DNA of 64,000 nt from Gautieria morchelliformis (lineage: Eukaryota > Basidiomycota > Agaricomycetes > Gomphales > Gomphaceae): NCBI GenBank assembly GCA_015179125.1, contig WHVA01000248.1, forward strand, positions 1-64,000, in the 5' to 3' direction. The translations under genes and the position numbers were made by a program. How positions within the stretch are numbered: the first letter of the stretch is position 1; each line of letters opens with the position of its first letter. The notes under the pieces are model-generated. The model was not told where the DNA came from. It saw only the letters and a program-made list of their open reading frames with translations, and did no database searches. Below, piece by piece: positions 49,541 to 62,465 of this stretch.

Positions 49541-52500
49541 CTTGATTGCATTCTTGGTCGAGAACTTATCTCTCAAATAGAGTGAGGTTTGTAGCGGTAT
49601 AGTTAACATCACGTTTGATGCATGACAGGCTAGTACGACCTCGCCTTTGCCGAACTCTCCATCTGCTTAGCTGTCAGTAGACTGCTGCCGTTGACAGTAT
49701 GATATGTTGTGTCAGACTATTAATATACTAGTATACGGTTTGGTTCTTCCCTGTTCTTCCTGTGATATAGAAGGGAATAAGATTTCACGCTTCAAGGCTA
49801 TTTACAGTAAGCGTGTGATCACGAACTTGAGCTTAATTGAGGCAGTACCACAGCGTACCTTTCATGCAGTAATGACTTGGTCGGCCGGAGAAAATAACTA
49901 CCGAGAGTAGTATTTCCTGTTAGGACGTGTAAACGCATAAGGGTAGATATACACACGATCACACCTGGTCTGTCCCCGCTGCCCTTGCGTATCATCGCAC
50001 TGACCCTGCCCGCTACATGGAGCAGACTAATATTATAATAACCGGCGCTAGTCGCATATGCTCGCGGTGACAGCTGCATCTCGAGTGCATACATGCTCTC
50101 TTCTCAACGCGGGGATGGACGTAGACAAGGAGACAAGGAGATTGCAGCTCAAAAGAGTTGAAAATACGAATAAACTTAGCGAGCTCCCTGATCACTGGCC
50201 TGCCTTACTACAGTAATTGACTGCAGAGTCTAAAATAACCTCAGTCTCAGAAACCGCAGCAGTCATAGGACTTGCCACGAATTTCACCTCGGATTGACCG
50301 ACCAGTCAAGCAGGCAATCCAAGGGAGCCTATGACCATTGTCACTGCACGGAACGTTGCTTCGGCACACCAGCGTCTCTCTGGCAATAAAATTAGAGAGA
50401 ATACCTACCCCTGAACCTGAACTCTGCCCACGTTGCTTCTCCATCTGCCTGGGAAGCGGGCTATCTATGAGAAGCCTTCGTAAGATCGTCGAATAATATC
50501 TAGACGATGCGTCTCTGAATTAGCCGAATTTGACATTTGGTCCAGCATATCGATTGGCATTCTCCTTGGCTCCGTCTGGACGTAGAGGGTGGACACGCCA
50601 AGGCCATTAGTAGGTGAAGGCCGCTGTTTTCCGCTTCTCGGCGAGACAGCTCCATGAATACGTACCTCTTTCAGATGACAGATGACGGTAAGGACTCGGC
50701 CCAGACTCCAGCATGCTTTGACGCAATTCATAAGGTTAAATAAATAAACAGAATAGCACACCTTGGGCGTCCAGCATTGGGGGCAGGGAGTGCATTCCTA
50801 GAATGGGGATAGGTAGACAGTGGCCGACGACCATCCGGACCCTAAACTCCAGCCAACCACGGCTTACCTGTGTCACACATCATAATTGTGTGATGAACTT
50901 GCAGATAGCCATCATCTACAATGTCCTGAGGTGATACCATTAAAGCGTAACCTTGAGAAAATCGTCAGAACAATATGCAGGGACAAAAATATAACTATAA
51001 ACAGCGTACGCCCTTCATATCATGTGTATGTGGCTACCTCTCTTTCCTTGGCGTTTGTTGAAAGCAGGGACAGCTGACAACATGCTGGCAAGAGGTGAAT
51101 CTGTATTCGTCTGGCATTTGACAAGAGGCTTGAGTTTTTGGCCACGCCAAGTCGCGCTCTTGACGAGCTTGCCGACAATGGTCTTATTATTAGCACTGCT
51201 CTTTAAATGTCCGATTTAAATGTTGTGGTAGGTTCTAGAAAATGAAGTGAGATCTTTATTATGCGTATTTTGCGATCGTCATAACCCTCACCATGCATGA
51301 AAGAGGGAAATAATAGTAGTTCCATGCTGAAAATTGTCTGTTTCGAAGGATTCACTTTGAATGTAATCACATGATCCTTTCTAATCTGATATGGTTGCGT
51401 ACTTTTAAGTGTGCATCGGAGTTATGTTGAAGCTCCGATGACCGCATGGCGTGCCGAGCAACGCGACTTAGAAAACCAGTGCTTATGTTTGATTCTCGTG
51501 GAGATTGTTGCAATGTTGCCACGTCACATTCTTGTATACTGTCAACTGTCGGTCAGCGAACGTTAGGTACGGTGATACTTACTTACAAGTCGCTCCCGAT
51601 TTAGTGCCAGTTCCAAGTTGTTCGGGTGGCATCGGGTGAGTCAAATTGCAACATAGCCAGGCTAATACCACAAACTTTCACGCACTGCTGATCCATCTCC
51701 TTCTAGTCCACGAATCTTTTGCTGATTCGCTAGTTCTCAATGTACGTGGCCGAACTGCACCTACCGTACTTTCGGGCCGTATCAGCCCACAGAAGTTCAG
51801 CTGAGCGCACTATATGGTATTTGTATTAAACTTTGACCCAGGCACCCATCTATAAGAGGAATCCCGGGTGTACTGCAGGGTACTTATCACACTATCTCTG
51901 CTACTCCGGAACGGCCTATTACGAAGGCTATGTCATCTATGCGTTGCGTTGTTGCTATTATAACTTGTTCGTCTCAGGAATGCTTATGTTTTGCGGCCAT
52001 GTCCAAGCCACATACTTATACGCTGCTAGAGTCCTGATTGCAACCCTGCCTAATCTTGGTCAGCATCAGACAGAAGTGAAATTGCCTTGCACAGTCTGCA
52101 AGGCAACTGCACTTCTGTCTGCGATGTTTGGGTCCTAGATCAATTATCTCGAAACTGATGGGCTTTATCGATTATCTCCATGTCTCCATGAGCGTTCTCC
52201 CTCGTCATTTTATATGAAACGCAGACTACATCACCCCCGGGCCGGCTAGTTCCAATATCCTGAATCAGAAACGACAAAAAATTGGGGAGGACTCAAATAT
52301 TCAGATTTGTTAATAGGCGTAGGTTTCAAATTATATTTACGTATGTTATAAGAGTGGTATCAAGGTGCTTAAATATGACCTTTTATGGTAGTGACAGATA
52401 GAACCGCGACCGAGTACCGAAGTCAAATTTGAGTAGATCTTCCCAGCAGTCGTCGGCAGGCAGGCGGTCAGGTTATATTACTGGCGCTTGAACGCACCGG

Positions 52501-53014
52501 AGCTTAACCTCAGATTCTCTGATTCGTTCTGAAGTTTTCTTTGCCACACCAGGATTCCGACACCGTGGGGGTGCTACGGTAGTAAATAGACATGTGTGTG
52601 CATGATCTTAAGTAACCAATAAGTAACTCAGGTCCTGCCGTGGGTGACTTCTCTCTTTATCAAGTAACGATTTTGGCGGTATACATCCGCCATCTGTTAC
52701 GTGAGCGCCTGCTAATACAAACTGGTGGGTTTCTCCGTCTCGCCTGTAGGCCACTAGTAAGCGGGGCCGGCCCATGTCCCAAATCTGACTCTTGCCTTAC
52801 TCTTTTTAATGCGCCCCGAGGATATGGGTCTGCCTGACGCTTGCCTAAATCAAATTTAGCCGTGGGGTAATGTGCTCGGCGCCCTTCTAGTTTTCCGGTT
52901 TTGAGGCTGATATTCAAGTTCATATTTGACCATAAAACCCCTTAGCCACTTCTAGGTGTCACTAGTGAGTCCCCACATCCCCTACTATAACACATCTACC
53001 AAACAATACAAACA
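49541..53014. other. Long intergenic stretch; one strong hairpin
   Basis: I see no supported gene. The 101-codon frame 51833-52138 contains the hairpin described separately and has no protein-like pattern. The base composition is near 45% G+C, with no long repeats by eye. Confidence 0.35.
52067..52121. ncRNA. Candidate hairpin RNA (25-nt arms)
   Basis: CAGACAGAAGTGAAATTGCC (arm, continuing TTGCA) and its near-complement TGCAAGGCAACTGCACTTCT (continuing GTCTG) face each other across a 5-base loop CAGTC; 23 of 25 positions pair. The size fits a small-RNA precursor or a short folded transcript. It may also be the scar of an inverted duplication. Transcription cannot be seen from sequence. Confidence 0.3.
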
Positions 53015-54281
53015 ATGTCGTACCCTGCCCCTCCCAATAACAATCGCGCCACAGGTCGACACACCACACATCCCTGTCTACGTCAGCCATTCCTTTTTTT
53101 GAAAGATGACTTGTTCTGACAATTGTATGCGAGGGACTAGACATTCGAAATGCCGCAGATGCCCACGTGGTCTTTGAGGCAGTCCGTCTTAATATCCTCC
53201 CCATGATACGCCGTCGTCTGGGACCAACGGAGCGCGACATCCTTCGCTCTGGCGAGATATTTGTATGGGAGGAAACGGATCAAAAGGGGGGACTTGAGAG
53301 GTGGACCGATGGACGTCGATGGTACAGTGACACAAAGGTTACCACGGCAGGCCTTCACTGAGATGTCAAACTGTGCCCAGGTCGCAAAGCCGAATGAGGG
53401 TGTGTCCTCGTCAATTACATTTTATTTGCTATGTTATTGATTCACTTCAAAAGGAACCATTTCTCTACTACGAAGAGAAAGAACCTACCACAAAGGAAGA
53501 AAAGGAAGCCAAGGCGGCTCGCAGGTATATCTTACCTTCATTCCCTGCATTAACGGTACATAACAAATCGTCTTCGCGTCCCCCAGAGCGTACAGACATG
53601 CAGATCCATCAGCCCCTCCGCCTTCTCCTTCTCGAAGACAAGATCGACCTTCGAAGTCAGATGGTCTGACGAAACAAACCTACTCGATATATGTCAATCT
53701 TGGAAATTGTTCTCGAAAATGGCATTTGGTAGCTTATTTCTGTGTTAGTATCTCGACATCCCCAACGAGGATCAATCGGGTTAACCTGTTGGTCCCAGGG
53801 CTCGGATTATACTCGCCTACCCGTTGTAGAGGACTATGACTACCTCCGGCGCATTCGCATTCCCAACGGTGTATATGTCTCTGCCAAGGGAGTGCACCAG
53901 GACGTGGACAATGAAGAGGAGGACAGGTATCTTCAAAGTGGCAGCTCTCGAAGCCCTCCTGCGTACGGACCAGTCCCCTCAGCTACCGCGTCCTATTTTT
54001 TTTCTACCACATCGTCACATGCACATGCAGATCGCAGCCAATCCAGCCACCTTCCAAGCTCAAGGTTGCGTCCCAGTGGTCATGTCTTTGCCTCATATGC
54101 TTCCGCGGAAGGTCCACAGTACATGACACCGCATGCACATGTGCCGCAAACTGCTCGCTTTCCGAACCCAAACCACACTAGGCAATCCTCCCAATCATCG
54201 TACACCTCTGACTCCAAGCCGTATATTCCCTTGACCCAAGAGGACAAGCGCGCCCTAGGAGCATTTCGTGTGGCTCTCTAA
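53015..54281 (+). CDS. WOPR (Gti1/Pac2-family) transcriptional regulator, 6 exons, 316 aa
   Basis: This is a DNA-binding regulator of the family that controls morphology and secondary switches in fungi. Exons: 53015-53054, 53141-53321, 53381-53399, 53454-53524, 53587-53743, 53799-54281; these join in frame (951 nt). The first half of the WOPR fold gives DIRNAADAHVVFEAVRLNIL, IFVWEE and ERWTDGRRW, then SQSRMREPFLFYYEEKEP across a 19-nt micro-exon. The second half gives LTKQTYSIYV and RKWHLVAYF. The C-terminal 130 residues are serine/proline/histidine-rich and disordered, ending RALGAFRVAL. The start ATG (MSYPAPPNNNRAT) was chosen because its phase-1 donor fits the acceptor before DIRNAADAH. 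The first donor (GTCGAC) is weak, so the N-terminus is the least certain part. Confidence 0.8.
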
Positions 54282-57200
54282 TAAGTGGTCATCATAACAG
54301 AGCCCGATTAGACAGACAAGCAACATGGTGGAAATTGTTTCTACCCGTGCATGGGTTGATGTAATGACTAGGTTTCGTTTGCGAGTTGTTGTCTGAAACA
54401 TTTAGGAAACGCAGGTGCCAGATAAAGCTGAGGAGCAGAGGCCTTCGGACGATGACGGCTATTTTCATTGAGTTCATTGCATTGATGGCTTATACTAGTC
54501 ATAATCACTAGTTAGTTGCTGTAAACACTTGACCCCATTCCTACGCGTAATGTATTAAATATTCTCTGGGCGATGTCTAATACTCTAAAAATCGGAGGTT
54601 CGCCTGATCATGTACCCTCCTTGATTGATCGCATCAGAGTTTGAACCAAGCTCCGCTTAAGGTACGGGGCGGTGAGTCTGCTGGCAGATACTGGCAGTGT
54701 CACGGCCCGCTAGCAGATCTCGCTTTCCAAGCTCGACTAACAAATTTGGCATCCTAGTCTTGATCGGCAAAGGATCATTCCAATCTGCAAAATTTGGTCG
54801 CACGGGTTGGCCTGCTGGCAGAAGGTTCACGGCTCAGACAGGGCGTTATCTAGGAGTTAGGAATTTAGCCCGGTTCGGCGAGGCAGTCGAAAGATGCAAT
54901 TGAAAAGACGGTATGTATTGCTGTGGAGGAAGTTGTAGCTTGATCGAAAGACCACGAGCAATATCTCGGATCAAATCCCACGCTTGCGGGATCGCTGTTG
55001 ATCCGCCGGTTGAACTGACCAAATAGTCCGAAGAAGACCCCTTCTTCTTGTTTGTATTGAAGCTGCGGTCCAGAAGCATGGACCTGGAGAAGACACCACA
55101 ATACAGTAGCCTTTATCTCCAGCCACCCGTCCCCCGCACGGTTCGTGAAAGAATAGATATAGAAGAGACACCACAATACAGTAGTCTTTATCTCCAGCCA
55201 CCCGTCCCCCGCACGGTTCGCGAAGGAATAGGTATAGAATACGCGTGGCTTCCAGTAATAGCTCAGGCCTAAACTTCCATTCGAAGCCCGCGGCTCTCTC
55301 ACTTGCTGTGATCGGGCATACTCTCGCCACTGCATTTAGGCCCGATGATATTGAGATGACGGAAGATCGGCTTACACAAAAGACACGTCATGAGTAGCGT
55401 GGTTTTTCTAGCTTACATGACAGTTCATGTCGATCTCGACTCTTGTACAAGTTTGAGTTCTGCGGAAATGCATTAAAGAAACTCACCGAAAGCTATTAAT
55501 CCAGCTGTAAAACGTACCTCGCATACCAGACAAGAAGTCTCCAGTTATTTCAGGGCAGTTGAAGAAATGACAATGTGCACTCGTCTAGACGTATGTTGTA
55601 CCGTTGGCCCCCGAGGCTCTTATTGCCTTTTCGAAAGTATGATATTATTAATGTACCATGACATTTGTGGAAAAGAGATATTCATACCAAGAACTCATAT
55701 GAGTGGCTGCACGAGGAAAAGGAACACCAACTTTCACGTCACATCGAACCGGGCCGCTCATGTTTGCAAGAACTCAACGACCAATACCTGGGCAGCATAA
55801 AGAACTGAAATCATTGAGGCATCATCAACAATTGTTAGATAGTGAGTATTCATCAAATAGACAATTGAGGAAATACCAGGCAAATTAAAATTAAACGAAA
55901 GAACTCCTCAAGGCGGCTAGACCGTGCCGCCATCGAGTGAAGGGTCTATTGGATCACCGAAGTGAGAGAGAACCAGGGGTCATGACAAGCTTCCCAAGGT
56001 CTTCAGATTGATAACCCTAAATAAAAGAACGTAGGGGGCTCGAAACTTCAAGTTCCTGGTTTCGCCGTACCACCTGCTGAGCCACGACTTCGTTTAATGT
56101 CCACGCGTGGCTTCCCGGCAGGCCCCAACGATTAGAGACCTACGACAGTTCTATCCTATCTCCTTGTATTTCAAATTACTATAAAAATATGTCAGAGAAC
56201 AGTTCCCAATCACTTGGGGTGGGACTTGTGATAGTGCCAGCTATAGAACGCGTCTTGATGTTCTACCAGTGTTCAACAGTGAATTATCGTGTGAGGCAGA
56301 CAACCTCCAGTACCCACGGCATAATTGGAATGAAGGTGAATGGTATAAGGTAAGTATGTAGGATTCAGGAGTCGAAAATTTCATGTGAATAGCTGAAAAC
56401 ATACTACATCAGACTACACCCCAAAAGACTTCATCACTTCGTTTTTGACATGCCAGTGTCGGAATTCGGAACGATAAGAATACCTAGTCATTTGCGGAGC
56501 CACTGGTACCTACAGGGTGCACAGCTCCCCCATGTAGATCACCGGTCATCGTGAGAGAGACTGTATCCTGTTCGGGCTGAGGCTGAGCTTCAGGATGCGC
56601 ACCATGGGAGTGAATGATGCCCACGCTGCAAAAGCAAGGCCAGGAGCCTGTGGGGTAGAACCGCGTGAATGTTTGTACTTAGCATCGTAGCACTTCTACG
56701 GCACTCGAGGCACGGTCGCCATTGCTAGCATGCCGGTGCTTAAGCTCTGTTGACTGTTGATATCATCATGGTGGCACAGCAGACACGGAAGGAAGTATGT
56801 AGTTATTTTGGTTGCAGCCTTACTGATTTCGTGGAAAGGCTCTCAGTGCGACGAGACTAGTTTGCAAATTATGTAAAGCGCTGAGCGCTTGCGCAACAAC
56901 GCATCTCGGAAGTTGAATGCACTCTAATAACAACTCGCAGATGTCTCAGCTCCCCAGCGCTGCAGTGCCCACGCTCTCGCCACCTCGGTGCCCAGCCTGT
57001 CGCGAGTCTATTTCTATATTTGGGAGCCCACACGCTTTGTGCTCTAATGAAAAGATAAAACCGAAAAACACTTTTTCAAATAGATTGTCTACAAAAGGGT
57101 ATCATAATTGGGAGGGTACCCCTACGTGTCCCGCCAGTTTCGTGTATGTTACCTTCCCATCTTACATTTGGGCGTGTTCTTGACTAGGTCCTTTAACACA

Positions 57201-57434
57201 CGCCGTGCGTCTTCCCATGCTTGCCTGCAAGAGAATGCTTCTCGTGATGTCTGTGCCTGCGCAAACAATCGATGTTCCAGCCGTCCATACCCAAGAAAGG
57301 AGAAATAATAAAAGAGGCTGTAAAATGTTGACCCACTTAGTGGATTTCGACTTGGCCATCTGGATCTCGGCTACATGGGTCTCGGCCAGGTGCTTAATGA
57401 CTTCTTTAGGAGTGTCGTCCAGAAAATGAACAGT
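54282..57434. other. Intergenic stretch with a 75-bp tandem duplication
   Basis: Two copies of a 75-bp unit lie at about 55092-55166 and 55167-55240 (each with ACACCACAATACAGTAG and CCAGCCACCCGTCCCCCGCA). Nothing else is supported. The short ORFs are in low-complexity or repeat context. Confidence 0.4.
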
Positions 57435-59394
57435 CTAATCACACATGCGAGAATCGATTGCATCAGTGCATGTGGTACCAAGTCTGAGGAACACGACACG
57501 GACCTCGCGCAAGTCGCGGATGAACGTCTCACACCTGTGACGGCTAAAGTCCTCGCGCACGACGACACGGAGGAGTTTGAGGGTCCCTGCGTTAGGTGCC
57601 ATCGTATACGCTGGATTTGAACGGCGTGTGAATAAACTGCATTCTAAATGGTTCAGTCGAGACGAGTGAGAGCATACCAGGCACGATCCACCCGCGCGCT
57701 CGAAGGCGGCGAGCAATCGCGAATTCTGAATATTCTTTAGGTGAGTCGCGAAATGTGGTAAAAAAAACGCAAGAAAGGCTTGCCGTCATAGTCCTCCGTT
57801 TTTTTCAGCCTCCAGGCTACAAGAGGTAATCCTTCGCCGCCCATCTTGCTCATGAGAACAAACTTCTCACCACCGCCGATGGCGGCAATCGATTCGGCGA
57901 GAAAGTCCGCTGTCTTGGTAAGATTCGTCATGATAGCTCGATAACCTGCTTTGCCGAGCCTCAAGAGCTGGTAGTCTAAATTTGGTGAAATAGAAATAAG
58001 TGAATCTCGGCAACTCATCGGATATTGGCTAACGCCTGAGCGTACACTGTCCAATAACTTGTACTGCGCTTTTACTGAAGTTCAGAGTAAAAGAAACCTT
58101 GTCTCTTGGATTGAGCATGACAACAAATGACATGTGCGTAAAAACACACCTGTGGCGATCCTAGATAATTGACAGTAAAGAGAATAGATTCGGGGAGGAA
58201 CTCTTTCGAGCGCCAAATGGCCCAGCCAACACCAGCATAGGCAAGGCTATACAGGCATCGTGAGTTGGACGAAATGGTCACGACAAAAGCATCAAACCCG
58301 TATTTGTGTCCTGAGACATTGATTCCACACACCAACGGCAGCCTGAAGTCCCAGACGAGTTCGGGCTTGACGAAAGGCGCGACAAAGCCTCCACTAGCAG
58401 CGTCAACGTGGATGTGGACATTCAGGCCTTCGGCTGCATTTTTCACCAGGAGCAGGTCATTAAGCGTCTTAACATCCTCGTATTCGCCCGTATAAGTGCT
58501 CCCAAGGATTGCGCACACCAAGATGGTGTTCTCGTCACAAAGGTCAACGGCAGCTTGGGGATCGAGGGAATATTTGTCTGCAGTGCAATACCAGTATCGC
58601 TCTTCAACTTCGAGGTAGCGCGCGGCCTTTTCCCAGCAGACCTGCACAGCAGCGTTCATGACGATATTGGGCTTGTCAGTTGGCTTATCGGCCGCCTTAC
58701 GCGCCTCTGATGACGCGCCTCAAGGACAATTCTTGAATGCTAAGACGGTGCACGCACCCTGCCACCTTCGTTTCGCGGCCAGGACACTGAGGATGATCGC
58801 CTCACTGGAGCCAATAGTGCTCACACCGACAGCTTCGGCATCAGGGACATCAAGTGGCGCATTGAAGAGTCTGGCAATCATGTTCACACAGCGTGTCTCT
58901 ATCTCACCACACGCAGGGTACTCTTCGAGATCGATAAAGTTCTATTTTGGGAAATGTCGTGGTGTTAGTCCCCGACCAGATTGTTGAACATGGGAAATTC
59001 CCGCCTTGGTTAAATTCTCCATCATAAGTTTCTCCGCCTCTTCTTCCATGTATCTGGTTTAACATATAACATCAGTGAACGATTCGCCGGCTCGAGGCAT
59101 AACCTACGTTGTTACAAAAGAAGCCAGATTGAGGGAAGGGTTACCGTCCTTGAGAGCGAGATAACAATTGTTATTGCTGGCAGTAAAAAAGTTTCAAAAA
59201 CTTACCATCAGTAGCTCATCATGAACCAGTCGCATAGCGGTCCTTGCCGGCATCTCCTCTTCACCAAGCTCGAAACGCGGAATGCTTTCCGCGGTGAGGG
59301 CAGAACCATAAACCGTGGTCGATACGAAATGCTCGTGGCCAACGTCATGAGCATTGACCTTCTCATCAGACGGAACAGTGGAGAGATAGCCCAT
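57435..59394 (-). CDS. Glutamate decarboxylase (PLP-dependent, group II), 10 exons, 499 aa
   Basis: It converts L-glutamate to GABA and CO2 in the cytosol, the entry to the GABA shunt. Exons on the minus strand: 59394-59206, 59148-59108, 59053-59005, 58941-58758, 58718-58298, 58246-58148, 58104-58046, 57975-57784, 57734-57678, 57643-57435; these join in frame (1500 nt). Motifs: [91 protein letters not shown], and INVSGHKYG with the PLP-binding lysine. Then [42 protein letters not shown] and [13 protein letters not shown]. Two introns appear to be GC-AG (after 59005 and after 57784). The C-terminus is shorter than in many fungal homologues, which often reach 530-580 aa. A calmodulin-binding tail is not evident. 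Confidence 0.88.
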
Positions 59395-62300
59395 GGTAGT
59401 GCAGTACGAACGAGAGTGATGGCGGTTGTCACTTCCAAGGCTTTAAATAACTAGAGCTAAAAGAAGGCTTTATATTTGGATACAGTAGGTTAGAAATAGC
59501 CTCGTTGACAACGCGCCATTGTTAAGGGCGGTTGTCGGCCGGCACGCTAGATTACATAAGACGTTGGTCCAGACTCAACGCCACTCGACCAATAGCGTGA
59601 GGCCTCACGTAGTCGGTCTTGCATCTTTGATGATTCTGTGCATATCTTGTCTGTATGTCTCGTGTTGCGGGGCATAACGTCAGATTCGTCACCACGAATA
59701 TTTGGTACTGATGTGAAGTCTCCATGCTTGCAGCTTGGCAACTAGTTGGCCCACGCAGGCTGTATACACTGCAGTTCGTTGTGTAAGGCGAATACTATAC
59801 ATTGCCCAAGCCACTATTCCTGGGAAATGAGCGTTGATGGTTTATCTGTGGTGATGCGGTGCAAACAAACTGAATCTGTGGAAGCTCTGCCATACGCCAT
59901 TATGGGCGGGCGAAAGGCTGGGGAATCATTCAGCCTTACATGAGCGTTTGGATCGCGTGCAACAGGGAGTTCACGGATCTCGGGTAGGTATGAGATGACG
60001 TTGATACGATGAGCGTTGAGCGAGTAAGCCTGAGGTAACATGGAATGGGTGCTCCTATCAGCTATTGCATTGAGCGTTGTTGGATGTCCTTTCCACATAC
60101 GCACCAAAGTTGGGCAGTCTTATGAAGAATGCAAGTAAGCAGGCACACTGACCGAATAGCATAGCCTGCCACGCGCGTTGTGATAGGGTCCCCTATACTG
60201 CCTTGCCAATAGGTTTCGGTTGGTGCTTGCATAGAATGAAGGTTTTCAACCAGCAGCGACGACCGGAAAGCGATCCTTCCTCGTTTCAAAATTCCCTGTC
60301 AGACAAGCCATTTCAAGTCTTCAGCCGCAGGGGGTTCTGCCAAACTTATCTTGAGCGGCTGACTAGGCAGGGACATCGCTGGGAAATCAGGTTGGAGTCT
60401 GCAAAAGCAAACCCATGTGAAAATCCGTCATCATCTCTGCTCCCACCCTCAAATGAAAGGCCTGCATGATATACTGCCGGCTTCCCACACACTCTCGTCC
60501 TGAAGCAGGGTCTCACCTTCTGTGGTATGCATGTTTGAGAGCGATGGCGACATCGCCGTTTCTCACAGTGAGGCTGAGGCGTACCGTATGCGCGATAGAA
60601 GCCAGGCTCCGTGGAGGCAACTAGACCAGGTGCTCCTCAACCTATTCTGGTGGCGACTCTATACTGGCTATCATGCATCGTAGACAATCCGCAGTCTGAG
60701 AGCGCCACACTTCATTGAGGCCTAATCCGGCGGACTGTGGGAGTGCTCTTGAGAGCATTTCAGGGGACATTATGGCTGTCTCAAGTAGATTTAGAACAGC
60801 GATGTAATGCCTGAAAATTTTGGTGCTGCAGTCTGGCATCAGTGTGGACTGGTTAGCTACCCAGTGAAAACCTGACGGGTTGTCCCATCTTCCGTGAACG
60901 ATACTAGAAAATTTGCGTCAACTCAACATCACCGCTTCTCGCAATGATCAGAACGGTACATACCAGGCCTGTCGATGGCTGGGAGAACGATCAGAACAAA
61001 ACCCACAAAATAAAAGGAGTTATAAACTTATAACTAGAGTTTCTTCTAATACGGACCTCACTCAAGTAAGGACGTAAAGTATACAAATTTAGTCAGGGCT
61101 TAGAATTCCCTCCAAATTGCGCCGGATGAGGTAAGCCAACAAGCCCGTACGGACTCGCTCGATGATGATCCGACGCCCTCACTTTCCCACATTTATGCAC
61201 ACTCTTGAACCTGCCTCCACTAACTTTGCTTCTATAGCGCCTTTGCGATTGGTCAAACGTATTCGAGCTACATTCCACGCACCCATACAGCTTCGGATCT
61301 CGTCTTCTGATGCTGCCATGATTAGCATCATAGTGAAGCATGCGCCGCCATATATTGCATCTCTCGGGCTCATAAGTACTTCGTCGACTAAACGACACAT
61401 AGAGGCCCCTGTATACATATGTACACGTAACAGGGCTCAAACTCGAGGAGGTCGCGCAGAAACCTCCATCCATCCCGGGCCGAATTCCATATCTTCTGCT
61501 CGATGATAACGAGAACAACATTCTCCTTATCTGATCTTGGACATATCCAACTCTGCTAGACTACCTTAAATCCCAATATTCTGCCACTTACATGTTGCTA
61601 CTCGGGGAATTTCTCGCAGACTTGCATTGCTCCAGGCGTCGGGTCTCTGAAGACATATTTCGTCTGTTTGATAAAGAACAACCCTCACATGTTATTTCGC
61701 CTCTCTCCCCAGAAAAAATTGCGTCTGTCCCTGATGCACAATCCCTTGGCCAGGAGGGCTGAGCAGGAATATATATGCTGCGGAGAAAAAGAAACAAGGC
61801 ATTTGGCATGGTTCGATCTGTGGCCTGGGAGTATATTATTAGGAGAAGATTTCGTCGGTCTCGTGGACTGGGAATATACCGAAAAATCATCTACCAGCAG
61901 TAAATTAGGCATACTTATTATATAAGTTTGTCCTCACTTTAAAGAATAGTTCGTGGTCCAAGACTAAATACGACCAGAGACAGCTGCGCACCTCTTCTTT
62001 CACCTCCTATTTCCTCAGACCAGTCAGTGGCCATCTCCTCGTTTACCACAGTTTTCTCTCTGCGTCCATGGCCCAGTCCCCACGACGCTCCCGGGCTTTC
62101 ATGCGCTCTGCACTAGCACACGGAGGACGTGATGGTGCTTAAGGGACTAATATGACCGTTACTTACCTTGCGTTACCCAAGTTCCTGCCAGCTAGTGCCG
62201 AGTGAGCTTTGAATAGCGCGCATGCATGCACGTTAGATACAACAATCGATCATGAGTTGCCATGTAGTCAATTGCACATATTATATTAGTGGCGAGTCTA

Positions 62301-62465
62301 ATGTATTATCAAGGAGTGGGTATTAGAGTGTGAGTAGTGGATATAGTGTGAGTAGTGAGTGCGAGTATAGAGTATAAATTCGTGTTCATAAAAGAAACCA
62401 TTATCATCAAAGCATTCAAGCACCATAGAGAACACAGCAAATGGAAAGAGAACGATAACACAGCA
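59395..62465. other. Intergenic stretch, no clear gene
   Basis: The minus-strand frame 61179-61418 (LVDEVLMSPRDAIYGGACFT, then NRKGAIEAKLVEAGSRVCIN) has protein-like composition, but no family was recognised and there are stops on both sides. It may be a relic. The remainder shows nothing I can support. The first about 200 bp likely contain the promoter of the decarboxylase gene. Confidence 0.3.

Noticed and set aside
51833-52138. 101-codon ORF
   Set aside because: Composition is unlike a protein and it spans the hairpin; no homology pattern or intron support.
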